In this document: piece after piece, positions 55,492-64,000 of the stretch
Position numbering within the stretch: position 1 is the stretch's first letter
Layout of the letters: the number at the start of each line of letters is the position of its first letter
Assembly: GCF_014696315.1 (NCBI RefSeq)
Contig: NZ_JACJPX010000006.1
Span: 62,001 to 126,000 of the forward strand
DNA length: 64,000 bases
DNA from: Calothrix membranacea FACHB-236
GTDB taxonomy: Bacteria; Cyanobacteriota; Cyanobacteriia; Cyanobacteriales; Nostocaceae
Direction of reading: 5' to 3'
Notes under the pieces: generated by a model
Told to the model about the DNA's origin: nothing
The model's database searches: none
Seen by the model: only the letters and a program-made list of their open reading frames with translations
Translations under genes and position numbers: made by a program

Positions 55492-55848
55492 TTATTTGTT
55501 CAAAATAGCGCCTTTGACATTTGAAACACGAGCCATTGCAGCGCTAATATCATCAGCAGATACTCCGTTTGCAGCCATTGCATCGCTGAGGTGTTTAGCA
55601 ACTACATCGAAGTGTTGGGGCTGGATATTCATACCTGTATGGGTTTTGTCCATTGGGCGACCTGCATATTGCTTTGGCCCTTCGAGTAACTGAGCTACGA
55701 AAGCAACAAAGTGACCACGTTGCTTCGCCATATCTGTCTTAGCGAAGAATGTATTCACACTGCTATCTGCTTGGATGCGTTTGTGCAAATCTGCAACAAT
55801 TTTATCGAGAGTTGCTTGTCCGCCAATTTTTTCGTACAGTGCGCTCAT
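55492..55848 (-). CDS. glbN: Cyanoglobin (truncated haemoglobin, group I)
   Basis: A 118-residue group I truncated globin: MSALYEKIGGQATLDKIVAD, FFAKTDMAKQRGHFVAFVAQ, LLEGPKQYAGRPMDKTHTGM and NIQPQHFDVVAKHLSDAM, with the proximal His in the PQHFDVV segment. GlbN binds oxygen tightly and is made in nitrogen-deprived cells. Its location between nifU and nifH is as in Nostoc commune and N. punctiforme, supporting the Nostocales assignment. Spacer to nifU is 189 bp without a gene. Confidence 0.97.
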   Translation of the reverse strand: MSALYEKIGGQATLDKIVADLHKRIQADSSVNTFFAKTDMAKQRGHFVAFVAQLLEGPKQYAGRPMDKTHTGMNIQPQHFDVVAKHLSDAMAANGVSADDISAAMARVSNVKGAILNK

Positions 55849-56037
55849 ATCCTCATTCCTTTGAAGCGAGTTGGATTATGGAATTCGCAATTAGGCGTTG
55901 TATACTTGCCTATGTGCTTAGCTGTCTGTTGTAGGTAGGACTGAATTCATTGATGCGAAGCGAATTGTCTTGGTCAAATCCTACTTTCTGTGTCTTAGCT
56001 GATGCACAGTAGGTGTATTTGAGCAGTGCGTAAAGTC

Positions 56038-56955
56038 TTACAGCAATGGCTCGACCGCTTCAACTATCAGGTTCTTGCTGACACGATCCTGCAATCTGGC
56101 TTCTATGGCAATCTTGAGAGTTGCTGTACTGCTAGAACAGGAACCACACGCTCCTTGAAGCAGAACCTTGACGCGATCTCCATCTACATCGTAAAGTTCA
56201 ACATCTCCGCCATCAGCAATCAGAACTGGTCTGACTTCTTCATCTAACACTTTTTGAATCAGTGCAATTTTCTGCACATTTGTTAGTCCGAGTTGTGATT
56301 GTTTACCAGTAGCAATATCGGTTGCAACTTTCACGCCGTAGTTGTTGATTGCAGGTGTAGCGGCTTCTTGCTGAACTTCTTTAATAATATCATCAATATT
56401 CGCTAAACAGGAACCGCATCCGCCACCAGCTTTTACATAATTTGTTACTTGTTCTGCATCAGTGAGGTTATTTTCCCGAATCACGCGCCGAATCTTGGAT
56501 TCGCTGATGCCAAAGCAGCTACAAATTAGCGCTCCTTCATCATCGTCATCATGAACATCTCGAACAATGCCGCGATAATTATAAATAGCAGCTTCTAGCG
56601 CTTCTTGCCCCATGACAGAGCAATGCATCTTTGCCTCTGGCAATCCACCCAAGTAATCTGCAATGTCTTTATTGGAGACATTTAAGGCTTCATCCAAGGT
56701 TAAACCCTTAATCATTTCGGTTAAAGCGCTGGAAGATGCGATCGCACTCGTGCAGCCAAAAGTTTGAAAGCGTGCATCGAGAATCTTATCGCTGGCGACT
56801 TCAACTTTCAGGTGTAGTCTCAAAGCATCACCACAAGCAATGCTACCTACTTCCCCAGTCGCTACCTTTACTCCAGCTTGCTCAGCTTCTTCAATAACTC
56901 CCTGATTTTTGGGATTGTAAAACAATTCTAATACTTTATCTGTGTAGTCCCACAT
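56038..56955 (-). CDS. nifU: NifU, Fe-S scaffold
   Basis: From the ATG at 56955 (MWDYTDKVLELFYNPKNQGV) it is 305 residues; the 26 codons upstream in the open frame lie in a repeat. Domains in order: IscU-like scaffold (1-130, with GEVGSIACGDALRLHLKVE, FGCTSAIASSSALTEMIKG and MHCSVMG), [2Fe-2S] domain (LICSCFGISESKIRRVIREN, GGCGSCLANIDDI) and Nfu-type C-terminal domain (ADGGDVELYDVDGDRVKVLL, GACGSCSSSTATL). It supplies Fe-S clusters with NifS. Length normal. Confidence 0.97.
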   Translation of the reverse strand: MWDYTDKVLELFYNPKNQGVIEEAEQAGVKVATGEVGSIACGDALRLHLKVEVASDKILDARFQTFGCTSAIASSSALTEMIKGLTLDEALNVSNKDIADYLGGLPEAKMHCSVMGQEALEAAIYNYRGIVRDVHDDDDEGALICSCFGISESKIRRVIRENNLTDAEQVTNYVKAGGGCGSCLANIDDIIKEVQQEAATPAINNYGVKVATDIATGKQSQLGLTNVQKIALIQKVLDEEVRPVLIADGGDVELYDVDGDRVKVLLQGACGSCSSSTATLKIAIEARLQDRVSKNLIVEAVEPLL

Positions 56956-57095
56956 AGCCGATTTTAGATTTGCGAATTTGGATTGGGTATTGGGTATTGG
57001 GGAATGGGTAATCGGGGATTGGGCATGGGGCATTGGGCATTGGGCATTGGGAAAATCTTCCTAGTCCCCAGTCCCTAATCCCTAGTCCCTTATCC

Positions 57096-58304
57096 CTAAC
57101 GATGAGCCAGTGTTTGTTCCTGCGCTTGCAGCCAACCCGCTTCATCATTTTTGAAGGGTGAAAGGGCGCGCAAACGTTCGACAATTTCTGGCATAACCGC
57201 AATTACTTGATCGATTTCGGCTTCTGTGGTGTAGCGACAGAGGCTAAAGCGGATGGAACCATGCAAAGTGGTGTAGGGTAAGCCCATAGCCCGCAATACG
57301 TGGGAAGGTTCCAAAGAGCCAGAAGTACAAGCTGAACCGGATGAGGCACAGATACCGTATTTGTTGAGCAGTAGCAGAATGGCTTCTCCTTCAATATATT
57401 TGAAGCCGATGTTAGTTGTGTTAGGCAATCTCTGCGTTGTATCGCCGTTAACTTCACAATCAGGAATTTTGGCGAGTAAAGTTTGTTCTAGGCGATCGCG
57501 CAGCCTTCTTTCTCTTTTTGTCGCCTCTTCTAAATGTAACATTTCCAGTTCAGCAGCTTTGCCCAGAGCAATAATCCCTGGAACGTTCTCTGTTCCCGCA
57601 CGCCGTCCCCGTTCTTGGTGTCCACCAAGTAAGAAGGGACGGAATCTCACGCCGCGCCGCACATACAAAGCGCCAATACCTTTAGGAGCGTGAATTTTGT
57701 GACCGGATAGGGTAAGCATATCTACGGTGCTTTTTTTCATATTCAGAGGGATTTTCCCTACTGCTTGCACCGCATCGACGTGGAATAAAGCACCATGCTC
57801 TTTCGCTCGCAATCCAATCTGCTCGATTGGGAAAACCACGCCAGTTTCGTTGTTGGCATACATAATTGTCACCAAGGCGGTGTTACCTGTCAGGGAAGCT
57901 TCTAGCTCATTGAGATCCAATTGTCCCTGACGATTTACCGAAAGATAAGTAACACTATAACCTTGAGTTTCTAATTGTTTGCAGACATTCAGTACTGCTG
58001 GGTGTTCAACTTGAGTAGTAATAATGTGTCGTTTGTCAGGTTGTGCCAACAGTGCAGCGCGAATAGCTGCATTATCACCTTCAGTACCGCAACTAGTGTA
58101 AACAATTTCCGACTCATCTGCTCCCAGAAGGGCTGCAAGTTGCTCTCTTGCTATTTTCACTGCTTTGGCAAGTTGTCCGCCAAAGGTGTGCATACTAGAG
58201 GGATTGCCGTAATATTCCGTTAAGTAGGGCAACATCTCCTCTACAACTTCTGGGTCTACCTTCGTGGTGGCATTATTATCGAGATAGATGCAGTTGTTTT
58301 GCAT
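57096..58304 (-). CDS. nifS: NifS, cysteine desulfurase
   Basis: A 402-residue group I PLP cysteine desulfurase: MQNNCIYLDNNATTKVDPEV, YTSCGTEGDNAAIRAALLAQ, the PLP lysine in LSGHKIHAPKGIGALYV and the catalytic Cys in GICASSGSACTSGSLEPSHV. It gives sulfur to NifU for cluster assembly. Between fdxN and nifU on the same strand, in the nifBfdxNSU order. 63 bases separate it from fdxN. The 140-bp nifS-nifU spacer holds GGGCATTGGGCATTG repeats. Confidence 0.97.
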   Translation of the reverse strand: MQNNCIYLDNNATTKVDPEVVEEMLPYLTEYYGNPSSMHTFGGQLAKAVKIAREQLAALLGADESEIVYTSCGTEGDNAAIRAALLAQPDKRHIITTQVEHPAVLNVCKQLETQGYSVTYLSVNRQGQLDLNELEASLTGNTALVTIMYANNETGVVFPIEQIGLRAKEHGALFHVDAVQAVGKIPLNMKKSTVDMLTLSGHKIHAPKGIGALYVRRGVRFRPFLLGGHQERGRRAGTENVPGIIALGKAAELEMLHLEEATKRERRLRDRLEQTLLAKIPDCEVNGDTTQRLPNTTNIGFKYIEGEAILLLLNKYGICASSGSACTSGSLEPSHVLRAMGLPYTTLHGSIRFSLCRYTTEAEIDQVIAVMPEIVERLRALSPFKNDEAGWLQAQEQTLAHR

Positions 58305-58368
58305 TGGTTTTAAATTTAGGAATTATGAATTATCAAGGATGAAGGGTAAAGGGTGAAGGGTGATTACT

Positions 58369-58719
58369 TTATCCTTCATACTTCATCTGAGGTTGACGCT
58401 TTTGCAACTGCTCAGAGAATTTCTGAGAATAACAGTTAAACCAACGTTCCCAATAATCTTCTTTATTAGTTAACTTCGCTAAAACGCGGTTGTAATTGGC
58501 AAACCACCCTTCCCAATAATCTGTAGGTTGTTTAACGCAACCATCACAAGTGGGGCAACCGGCTTTACATTGAGGTACTGTATGAATACTATCGACGCAG
58601 TTTGTGCAAAGTTCGGGGTCTATCCAGCGATTACCATCAACTATTTTGATTGCACCAGTAGGGCATACAGACAGACACAAATCACAGGAAATGCATTGGC
58701 CAGTAATTTTGTAAGCCAT
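58369..58719 (-). CDS. fdxN: FdxN, nif-associated 2[4Fe-4S] ferredoxin
   Basis: A 116-residue bacterial-type ferredoxin: CISCDLCLSVCPTGAI binds one cluster and CTNCVDSIHTVPQCKAGCP with CDGC the other, with the insertion typical of FdxN. The gene is intact, so no fdxN element is present in this strain although such elements occur in Anabaena PCC 7120. It lies 126 bp downstream of nifB; the spacer has GGGTACTGGGCATTG repeats. Confidence 0.95.
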   Translation of the reverse strand: MAYKITGQCISCDLCLSVCPTGAIKIVDGNRWIDPELCTNCVDSIHTVPQCKAGCPTCDGCVKQPTDYWEGWFANYNRVLAKLTNKEDYWERWFNCYSQKFSEQLQKRQPQMKYEG

Positions 58720-58845
58720 GACTAAGCTCCTTTTGGGGATTGGGCATTGGGGATTGGGTACTGGGTACTGGGCATTGAATACTGGGGGTTGGGTACTGGG
58801 TAAACTCTTCCCAGTCCCTAGTCCCTAATCCTTAGTCCCCAGTCT

Positions 58846-60294
58846 TTATTTCCCTAACCCCTCGACATATTGCTCGTAATATTCCAAAGCAACTTTCTCG
58901 ATTACGTCGTAAGCTTCAACAGTCTGTATGCCAGCTTTGTGCAATTCTTCTTTGGGACAGTTCCCAATCTTGGAGACCAAAACCGCTTTGCAATCTGCGA
59001 TCGCTTTAATAATGTAGTCTAGAGTGGCTTCTTCTCCAAATCCACCTTGACAATAGTGGTCAATTTTACGATGACTGATAAAGCGTACTTCACTACCATC
59101 CACTTCGTAAATCTGGAATTCCTTCGCATGACCGAAGTGTTGGTTAACTAATCCACTACCTTTGGTTGCAACTGCAACTAAGATTTTAGGTTTGTTAGCA
59201 AAATTTTTGCCAGCTAGCGCCTTTTCTTTGGCTGCTTTAATTTCTTGTTTAAATTTCTCAATACCCTCGTGAACTTCTTGGCGTTGTTCTAGGTTATACT
59301 CCGGAGCCATTTCTAGGAATTTATCTTTGGTAAATTCTTGGCTGCGGTCTTCTCCTAATAATCCTACAGCATCGGCTCGGCATTGACGACAGTGACGCAT
59401 CATTTTCATGTTGCCGGCACAGTTGTCTTGAACTTCTTTGAGTTCTTTGGTGGTAGGGCCACGCTGACCGGTTAAACCGAAGTGTGTGCCGTGTTCTGGC
59501 GCAGAAATCAACGGCATGATGTTGTGGAGGAATGCGCCGTTTTCACGAATGAATTTATTTACTTCTACCAAGTGCTGGTCATTGATTCCCGGAATCATTA
59601 CCGAGTTGACTTTGCACAAGATATCGGCTTCTTTGAGGGCTTGCAATCCTTCCATCTGCTTTTCTAGCAGAATTCTAGCTCCCTCAACACCTTTATAACG
59701 CTTACGCTTGTAGTGAACCCAAGAATAAATCTGTGCGCCGATTTCTGGGTCAATAGTGTTCAGGGTAATAGTAACGTGATCTATATTGAGTTGTTTAATG
59801 CGATCGACATATTCGGTCAGCATCAAACCATTGGTTGATAAGCACAACTTAATATCGGGTGCTTTATCTGCAATTAACTCAAAGGTGCGGAAAGTTTTTT
59901 CTGGATTCGCCAACGGATCACCAGGGCCAGCAATTCCCAAGACTGTCATTTGGGGAATCTTACCTGCAATCACCAATACTTTGTGGGCTGCTTCTTCTGG
60001 GGTGAGTAACTCGCTAACTACACCAGGACGGCTTTCGTTAGCACAGTCATATTTTCGGTTGCAATAGTTGCATTGAATGTTACAGGCGGGTGCAACTGCA
60101 ACGTGCATTCTTGCGTAGTGGTGGTGTGCGTCTTCGCTATAGCAGGGATGCTTGGCAATACGTTCCTTGAGCTTTTCGTCCATTTCCACGGTGGCGTTGC
60201 TTTTGCTGTCGCATCCGCAACCACCTGATTTGGCTTGGGTAGTGGTAGGTTCCTGATTGGAGGAGGTGAGGAGTCCTGTAGACGGTGGTGTCAT
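58846..60294 (-). CDS. nifB: NifB, radical-SAM FeMo-cofactor synthase
   Basis: From ATG 60294 ([16 protein letters not shown]) it is 482 residues. Radical-SAM motif CxxxCxxC is in [20 protein letters not shown]; other Cys are in [10 protein letters not shown] and [19 protein letters not shown]. The C-terminal part (from about 360; [20 protein letters not shown]) is a NifX-like domain. NifB makes NifB-co, the first cofactor core. The Met at 60306 is less likely. First gene of the nifB-fdxN-nifS-nifU operon. Confidence 0.97.
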   Translation of the reverse strand: MTPPSTGLLTSSNQEPTTTQAKSGGCGCDSKSNATVEMDEKLKERIAKHPCYSEDAHHHYARMHVAVAPACNIQCNYCNRKYDCANESRPGVVSELLTPEEAAHKVLVIAGKIPQMTVLGIAGPGDPLANPEKTFRTFELIADKAPDIKLCLSTNGLMLTEYVDRIKQLNIDHVTITLNTIDPEIGAQIYSWVHYKRKRYKGVEGARILLEKQMEGLQALKEADILCKVNSVMIPGINDQHLVEVNKFIRENGAFLHNIMPLISAPEHGTHFGLTGQRGPTTKELKEVQDNCAGNMKMMRHCRQCRADAVGLLGEDRSQEFTKDKFLEMAPEYNLEQRQEVHEGIEKFKQEIKAAKEKALAGKNFANKPKILVAVATKGSGLVNQHFGHAKEFQIYEVDGSEVRFISHRKIDHYCQGGFGEEATLDYIIKAIADCKAVLVSKIGNCPKEELHKAGIQTVEAYDVIEKVALEYYEQYVEGLGK

Positions 60295-61331
60295 TGAATT
60301 TCGCAAGGGTCGGTGGACTGGCTGCCACTGTGAGAGATGCCGTTGCTACTCTTTATGCCTAGGAATTGAAATCGCGGCTTCTACTCATTACTCGCAAGAA
60401 TTTACTCTTTTGCGAAGTGATGCTGATGAGAACATCAAATATTTAGAGTAGGGCAGGCTTACAATCCTTGATTTTCGGCTGGTGTGTCAACGTTTGGGTC
60501 GTGGGTAGAATTTGTGCAGCCGCGACTTCCATTCACAGAGGCATGGTGCTATCTCATCCCTCCACTCACTTTTCGCTTTTGTTTAGAAGCGTTAAGTGAT
60601 TGGCGATATATGATTTATAGCAGCCATTTTTCATGACTGCTGGCTTGTAACTAGGATAGAATTTATTGGATTTATTAAGTTTGTACTCAAATTTTTTCAG
60701 CCTGATTTTTCAGGCGTTACAAGAATTAAAAATTTTTTTTTCGGGTAGAGGTTCTAGTCTTTTTAGATTGGGGTACAAGTATTTATAGAGTGGGGTACAG
60801 GATTTCTTTGTACTCAGGCAAAACCCTTCACCCACAAGGGTTAGAACTTGATTTTAGATTGTTTTCAGACATTTATGTCTGTACTCAACCATCTCCCGAA
60901 CCTCGCCCAAAGCCAGTAGTGATAGGGGATTGAGGGGGGAAAAACTGGAGTAGTCTACGTCGTTCTACTCCAGATACGTGCGAAATTCAATTCTGTATCC
61001 AACATATCATTTTTTTTTTAGTAAAAATGTAATTCATATTGTTTTAATCTTTCATTAAAAATAATATGCAATAACGTCAATAATCCTTGCTATATAAAGC
61101 TTATATAACGGTCTATGTATCTACATTAATGCATATAATTGTCAAAAACTTAATTTTTTATCCTAAATTTTTCTTTTTCTAAAGAAGTTAAAATAAGCAT
61201 TTTTACTCGGTTGGTAATGGGTAATTGGTAATTGGTAATGGGAATTTCTCCCCTTGTTTCCCCTCCTCCCCAATCACCAATCCCCACTACACTGTATTCA
61301 TAGGCAAAAACAGGGTAGCAGGAGGAATAGG
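60295..61331 (-). promoter_or_regulatory. nifB upstream region, about 1 kb without genes
   Basis: Contains three copies of TGTACTCA (60682-60689, 60809-60816, 60880-60887) and two direct TGGGGTACA (60769-60777, 60791-60799) spaced 22 bases apart, all upstream of nifB by 390-590 bp. The rest is AT-rich, with heptamer GGTAATTGGTAATTGG repeats at 61210-61240. A nif-specific activator (CnfR/PatB type) is expected to act on nifB, but I cannot assign its site. Confidence 0.5.
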
Positions 61332-62276
61332 ATGAAAGCTGTTGTTATCCGCCGCTATGGGTCTGCTGAGGTGTTGCAATATGAGGATGTGGAGCAACCG
61401 ACGATTAAGCCTGACCAATTACTCGTGAAGATTCATGGTAGTTGTGTTAATCCCGTTGATTGGAAAATTCGCCAGGGAATGTTGCGATCGCTCATTTGGA
61501 AAAAATTCCCGATGATTTTGGGTTTTGATTTAGCTGGGGAAGTTGTAGAGGTTGGCTCTGCGGTTAAAGGTTTTCAGCCTGGAGATGCTATCTATGGGAG
61601 TACGGCTTTACCTGGAGGCGCTTATGCAGAGTTTGCGGCTGTCTCTGCAAATTTAGTGGCTCCCAAACCGACGAACTTGAGCTATGAACAAGCAGGTGTT
61701 GTCCCATTAGCTGCGCTCACAGCTTTGCAAGCGCTGCGAGACCAGGGTAATATTCAGCCTGGGCAAAGTGTGTTGATTAATGGCGCTGCTGGTGGTGTGG
61801 GGATTTTTGCAGTGCAAATCGCCAAGGCTTTTGGTACTGAGGTAACGGGGGTTTGCAGTACTAAAAATTTGGATGTGGTGAAATCTTTGGGAGCAGATAG
61901 GGTAATTGACTATACACAACAGGACTTTACCCAAGACACAAGCTCCTATGACATTATTTTCGATGTTGTCGGTAAGCGATCGCCTGCTGAATGCAAACGA
62001 GTCCTCAAACCCAATGGTGTGTATATCACCACCCTACCCAGTGCTGAAAGTTTTGTGCAGAGTATTTTAACGACCTTCTTACCTGGTAAAAAGGTTAAAT
62101 TTATCATAGAAAAACCCAATACTAAAGACTTACTTTATCTAAAAGATTTGATTGAAGCGGGTAAAATTTATGTTGTGATTCACCGCACATATCCCTTACA
62201 AGAATTAGCAGCGGCGCATACAGAAAGTGAAACAGAACGTGCTGTGGGGAAAATAGCTATTACAGTTACTCTTTGA
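61332..62276 (+). CDS. NADP-dependent medium-chain dehydrogenase, quinone-oxidoreductase type
   Basis: A 314-residue medium-chain reductase from ATG 61332 (MKAVVIRRYGSAEVLQYEDV), with AGGAGGAATAGG before it. Family features: GSCVNPVDWKIRQGMLRSLI, MILGFDLAGEVVEVGSAVKG, the Rossmann motif INGAAGGVGIFAVQIAKAFG and VDVVGKRSP-like DVVGKRSPAECKRVLKP. No zinc-ligand Cys cluster, so it resembles NADPH:quinone oxidoreductase (RTN4IP1 type). Function in this context unknown. Divergent from nifB. Confidence 0.92.
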   Translation: MKAVVIRRYGSAEVLQYEDVEQPTIKPDQLLVKIHGSCVNPVDWKIRQGMLRSLIWKKFPMILGFDLAGEVVEVGSAVKGFQPGDAIYGSTALPGGAYAEFAAVSANLVAPKPTNLSYEQAGVVPLAALTALQALRDQGNIQPGQSVLINGAAGGVGIFAVQIAKAFGTEVTGVCSTKNLDVVKSLGADRVIDYTQQDFTQDTSSYDIIFDVVGKRSPAECKRVLKPNGVYITTLPSAESFVQSILTTFLPGKKVKFIIEKPNTKDLLYLKDLIEAGKIYVVIHRTYPLQELAAAHTESETERAVGKIAITVTL

Positions 62277-62634
62277 GCCAGATTTACTAATTTGATACAT
62301 ATGATACATATCTATTCTGTGCGAGTCATCAAGAGTTCAAAGCCTAATTTTGTTAACTCACATTACAAATAAACGTAGAAGATTTAAAATTTTTACACCA
62401 TTTCCAGAAAATTTTGATAGAATTCACTCTTCCATATCTTTCAACTTAGTTAACTAAATGTATTATTTTTTAAGTCAAGCGGTATTTAACCCCCGCATAC
62501 TGATACCCCACACCACAGATTAATCAAGCATTTTGTGAGTTTTTGATGATATTTCTGCAATGAAGTGGAAAATTGCTATATTAAACCAATATAGTGTATA
62601 TACTTATAAACACATATCAAAGGATACTAAGTTT
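62277..62634. other. Intergenic, no gene seen
   Basis: AT-rich, 358 bases, probably holding the promoter of the NACHT gene; a weak AAAGGATACTAAGTTT precedes its ATG. Confidence 0.5.
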
Positions 62635-64000
62635 ATGCTGAATTGGTTAACTGTTTGGGGAGCAATTCAGGCTGTCGGGTTGATTTTTAAGGTAATTTTG
62701 GAAGATCTTGCAAAAGAAGTTGCTACAGATGGGACACAGAATTTATTGCATGGTATCCCGAATAAAGTTTTAAATCAATTACCAAAAGAAGAGCTAGGAA
62801 TTACTGCTGGTAAAGCATTAAAAGAATTTTTACAGCTAGTACAACAGCAGTTAAAAGTGCGTTGCAAACTTTCTGACGATGAAATTAAAAGCTACACCGA
62901 AGATGTCAGGAAATTTATTAAAGATAAGTCTGTCAGAGAAGTTCTAGGTCAGGCTTTTGATATTCATTGTGAACATTTAAATGCTAAATCATTAGAAGAA
63001 GCTTGGCAAAGACTACGCCTACAATCTCTACCTTATAGATTTAACTGGCAAATTTTAATAGATCAGTATTTAATCCAAGTTCAAGAATTGCTGTTAGAGT
63101 CCGATACCTTACGCTTTTTTTTAACATCGGAACAATCATCTAATTTTGCTGAAAATGCTGGGATTGCCATTGAGCCACTGGTAAATTTTAATCTGGCTAA
63201 ATATCAAGAAGCTATTCGAGAAATCTATGGTGACATTAAGCTAGATAGTTTAGATACCAGCGGTTATGCTTACAGGAATCTGAAATTATGGCGCATGTTT
63301 ATCCCTCAAAATGTTCGGGAAACACATCAATTTTTACCACAACTTCATGAACTCCCAAAAGAACATTTTAGGCGACTGCGAGAAAGTGATGAATTAGCAG
63401 GAGAGAAACTTCTTTATTTAGAACAGCCAATGCGCTCAGTATTAAATGTAATCAACGAGCAGCATATTTACAAATATATTGTAATTTTGGGATATCCTGG
63501 TTCGGGTAAATCTACATTGTTGCAATATTTAGCCTTAAACTGGGCAGAATCTTCTCAAGAGAATTTAATGTTATTCTCAATTCCCTTGCTAATTGAATTA
63601 CGTAATTATATGCGGCTCCGGGAAAATGGAGAATGTGAAAATTTTTTAGATTTTTTTACCCAATGTAGAAATACAATTGCCCAAGTAAATCAAGTTAAAT
63701 TACAGGAGCAGTTGAAAGCTGGTAATGCGTTGGTAATGTTTGATGGTTTAGATGAAGTATTTGACCCCAGGCTACGCGATGAGATAATTAATGATATTCA
63801 TAACTTTATTAATGATTATCCTTATGTGCAGGTAATTGTTACTTCTCGGATTATTGGCTATGAACTACAAAGATTCAGTAATGCTAATTTTCATCACTTT
63901 ATTTTACAAGATTTAGAACCAGAACAGATTCAGGATTTTATTTATCGTTGGCATGAGCTAACTTTTACTGATGTAGCAGATAAAGTGAGAAAAAGAGAAC
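62635..64000 (+). CDS. NACHT-domain STAND NTPase, 3' end cut by window
   Basis: Open from ATG 62635 (MLNWLTVWGAIQAVGLIFKV) to the window edge, about 455 residues. After an approximately 280-residue helical N-terminal region comes a NACHT NTPase: Walker A GYPGSGKSTLLQYLALNWAE (286-293), Walker B ALVMFDGLDEVFDPRLRDEI, and sensor-like VIVTSRIIGYELQRF. Bacterial NACHT proteins act as antiphage sensors or regulators; the C-terminal sensing repeats would lie beyond the window. The N-terminal region shows no effector domain that I recognise. Confidence 0.9.
   Translation, partial: MLNWLTVWGAIQAVGLIFKVILEDLAKEVATDGTQNLLHGIPNKVLNQLPKEELGITAGKALKEFLQLVQQQLKVRCKLSDDEIKSYTEDVRKFIKDKSVREVLGQAFDIHCEHLNAKSLEEAWQRLRLQSLPYRFNWQILIDQYLIQVQELLLESDTLRFFLTSEQSSNFAENAGIAIEPLVNFNLAKYQEAIREIYGDIKLDSLDTSGYAYRNLKLWRMFIPQNVRETHQFLPQLHELPKEHFRRLRESDELAGEKLLYLEQPMRSVLNVINEQHIYKYIVILGYPGSGKSTLLQYLALNWAESSQENLMLFSIPLLIELRNYMRLRENGECENFLDFFTQCRNTIAQVNQVKLQEQLKAGNALVMFDGLDEVFDPRLRDEIINDIHNFINDYPYVQVIVTSRIIGYELQRFSNANFHHFILQDLEPEQIQDFIYRWHELTFTDVADKVRKRE

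Noticed and set aside
58369-58719. An fdxN element
   Set aside because: fdxN is continuous here, so the XisF-like recombinase at 27407 is better assigned to nifH excision.

Overview
The window comes from a filamentous, heterocyst-forming cyanobacterium of the Nostocales (Nostoc/Tolypothrix/Fremyella type). The evidence is a complete nif gene order read on the minus strand, a cyanoglobin gene between nifU and nifH, very frequent GCGATCGC (HIP1) octamers, 7-base short tandem repeats between genes, a phycoerythrin regulon, and two developmentally excised DNA elements interrupting nif genes.

Layout. Read in the direction of nif transcription (right to left) the host genes are nifB, fdxN, nifS, nifU (60294 to 56038), glbN (55848-55492), nifH, nifD, nifK, a Mo-nitrogenase C-terminal-domain protein, nifE, nifN, nifX and a DUF269 gene that runs off the left edge. 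nifH is split after codon 48 by a 27,577-bp element (27365 to about 54943). nifD is split after codon 454 by an 18,833-bp element (6271 to 25103). Joining the flanks in silico restores a 296-residue NifH and a 498-residue NifD in frame.

The nifD element has the 11-bp direct repeat CGGAGTAATCC at both ends and xisA (tyrosine recombinase) just inside one end. Its cargo is a DNA methyltransferase with a putative restriction endonuclease, a xisI remnant, a 41-bp-period tandem repeat, AraC and HxlR regulators each next to an enzyme gene (dienelactone hydrolase, old yellow enzyme), an SDR, a DUF2267 protein, a TPR protein and several hypotheticals.

The nifH element has a serine recombinase gene 41 bp inside one end and only a GG dinucleotide shared at the two junctions. 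It carries an essentially complete phycoerythrin and chromatic-acclimation programme: nblA; cpeB-cpeA; cpeY-cpeZ; ocp and frp (photoprotection); a HEAT-repeat lyase (probably cpeF); pebA-pebB (phycoerythrobilin synthesis); cpeU; a phycobiliprotein-like orphan; rcaE-rcaF (green/red sensor kinase and receiver); and cpeC-D-E-S-T-R (rod linkers, lyases and the activator CpeR). A few general genes (GST, DUF4174, YciI, SDR) lie near the right end. The whole light-harvesting module is therefore predicted to be cut out of the chromosome when a vegetative cell becomes a nitrogen-fixing heterocyst. I regard this as the most unusual feature of the window.

Right of nifB lie about 1 kb of non-coding DNA, a quinone-oxidoreductase-like dehydrogenase gene and the start of a NACHT-domain NTPase gene cut by the window edge. 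All assignments come from reading the sequence; no database search was run.
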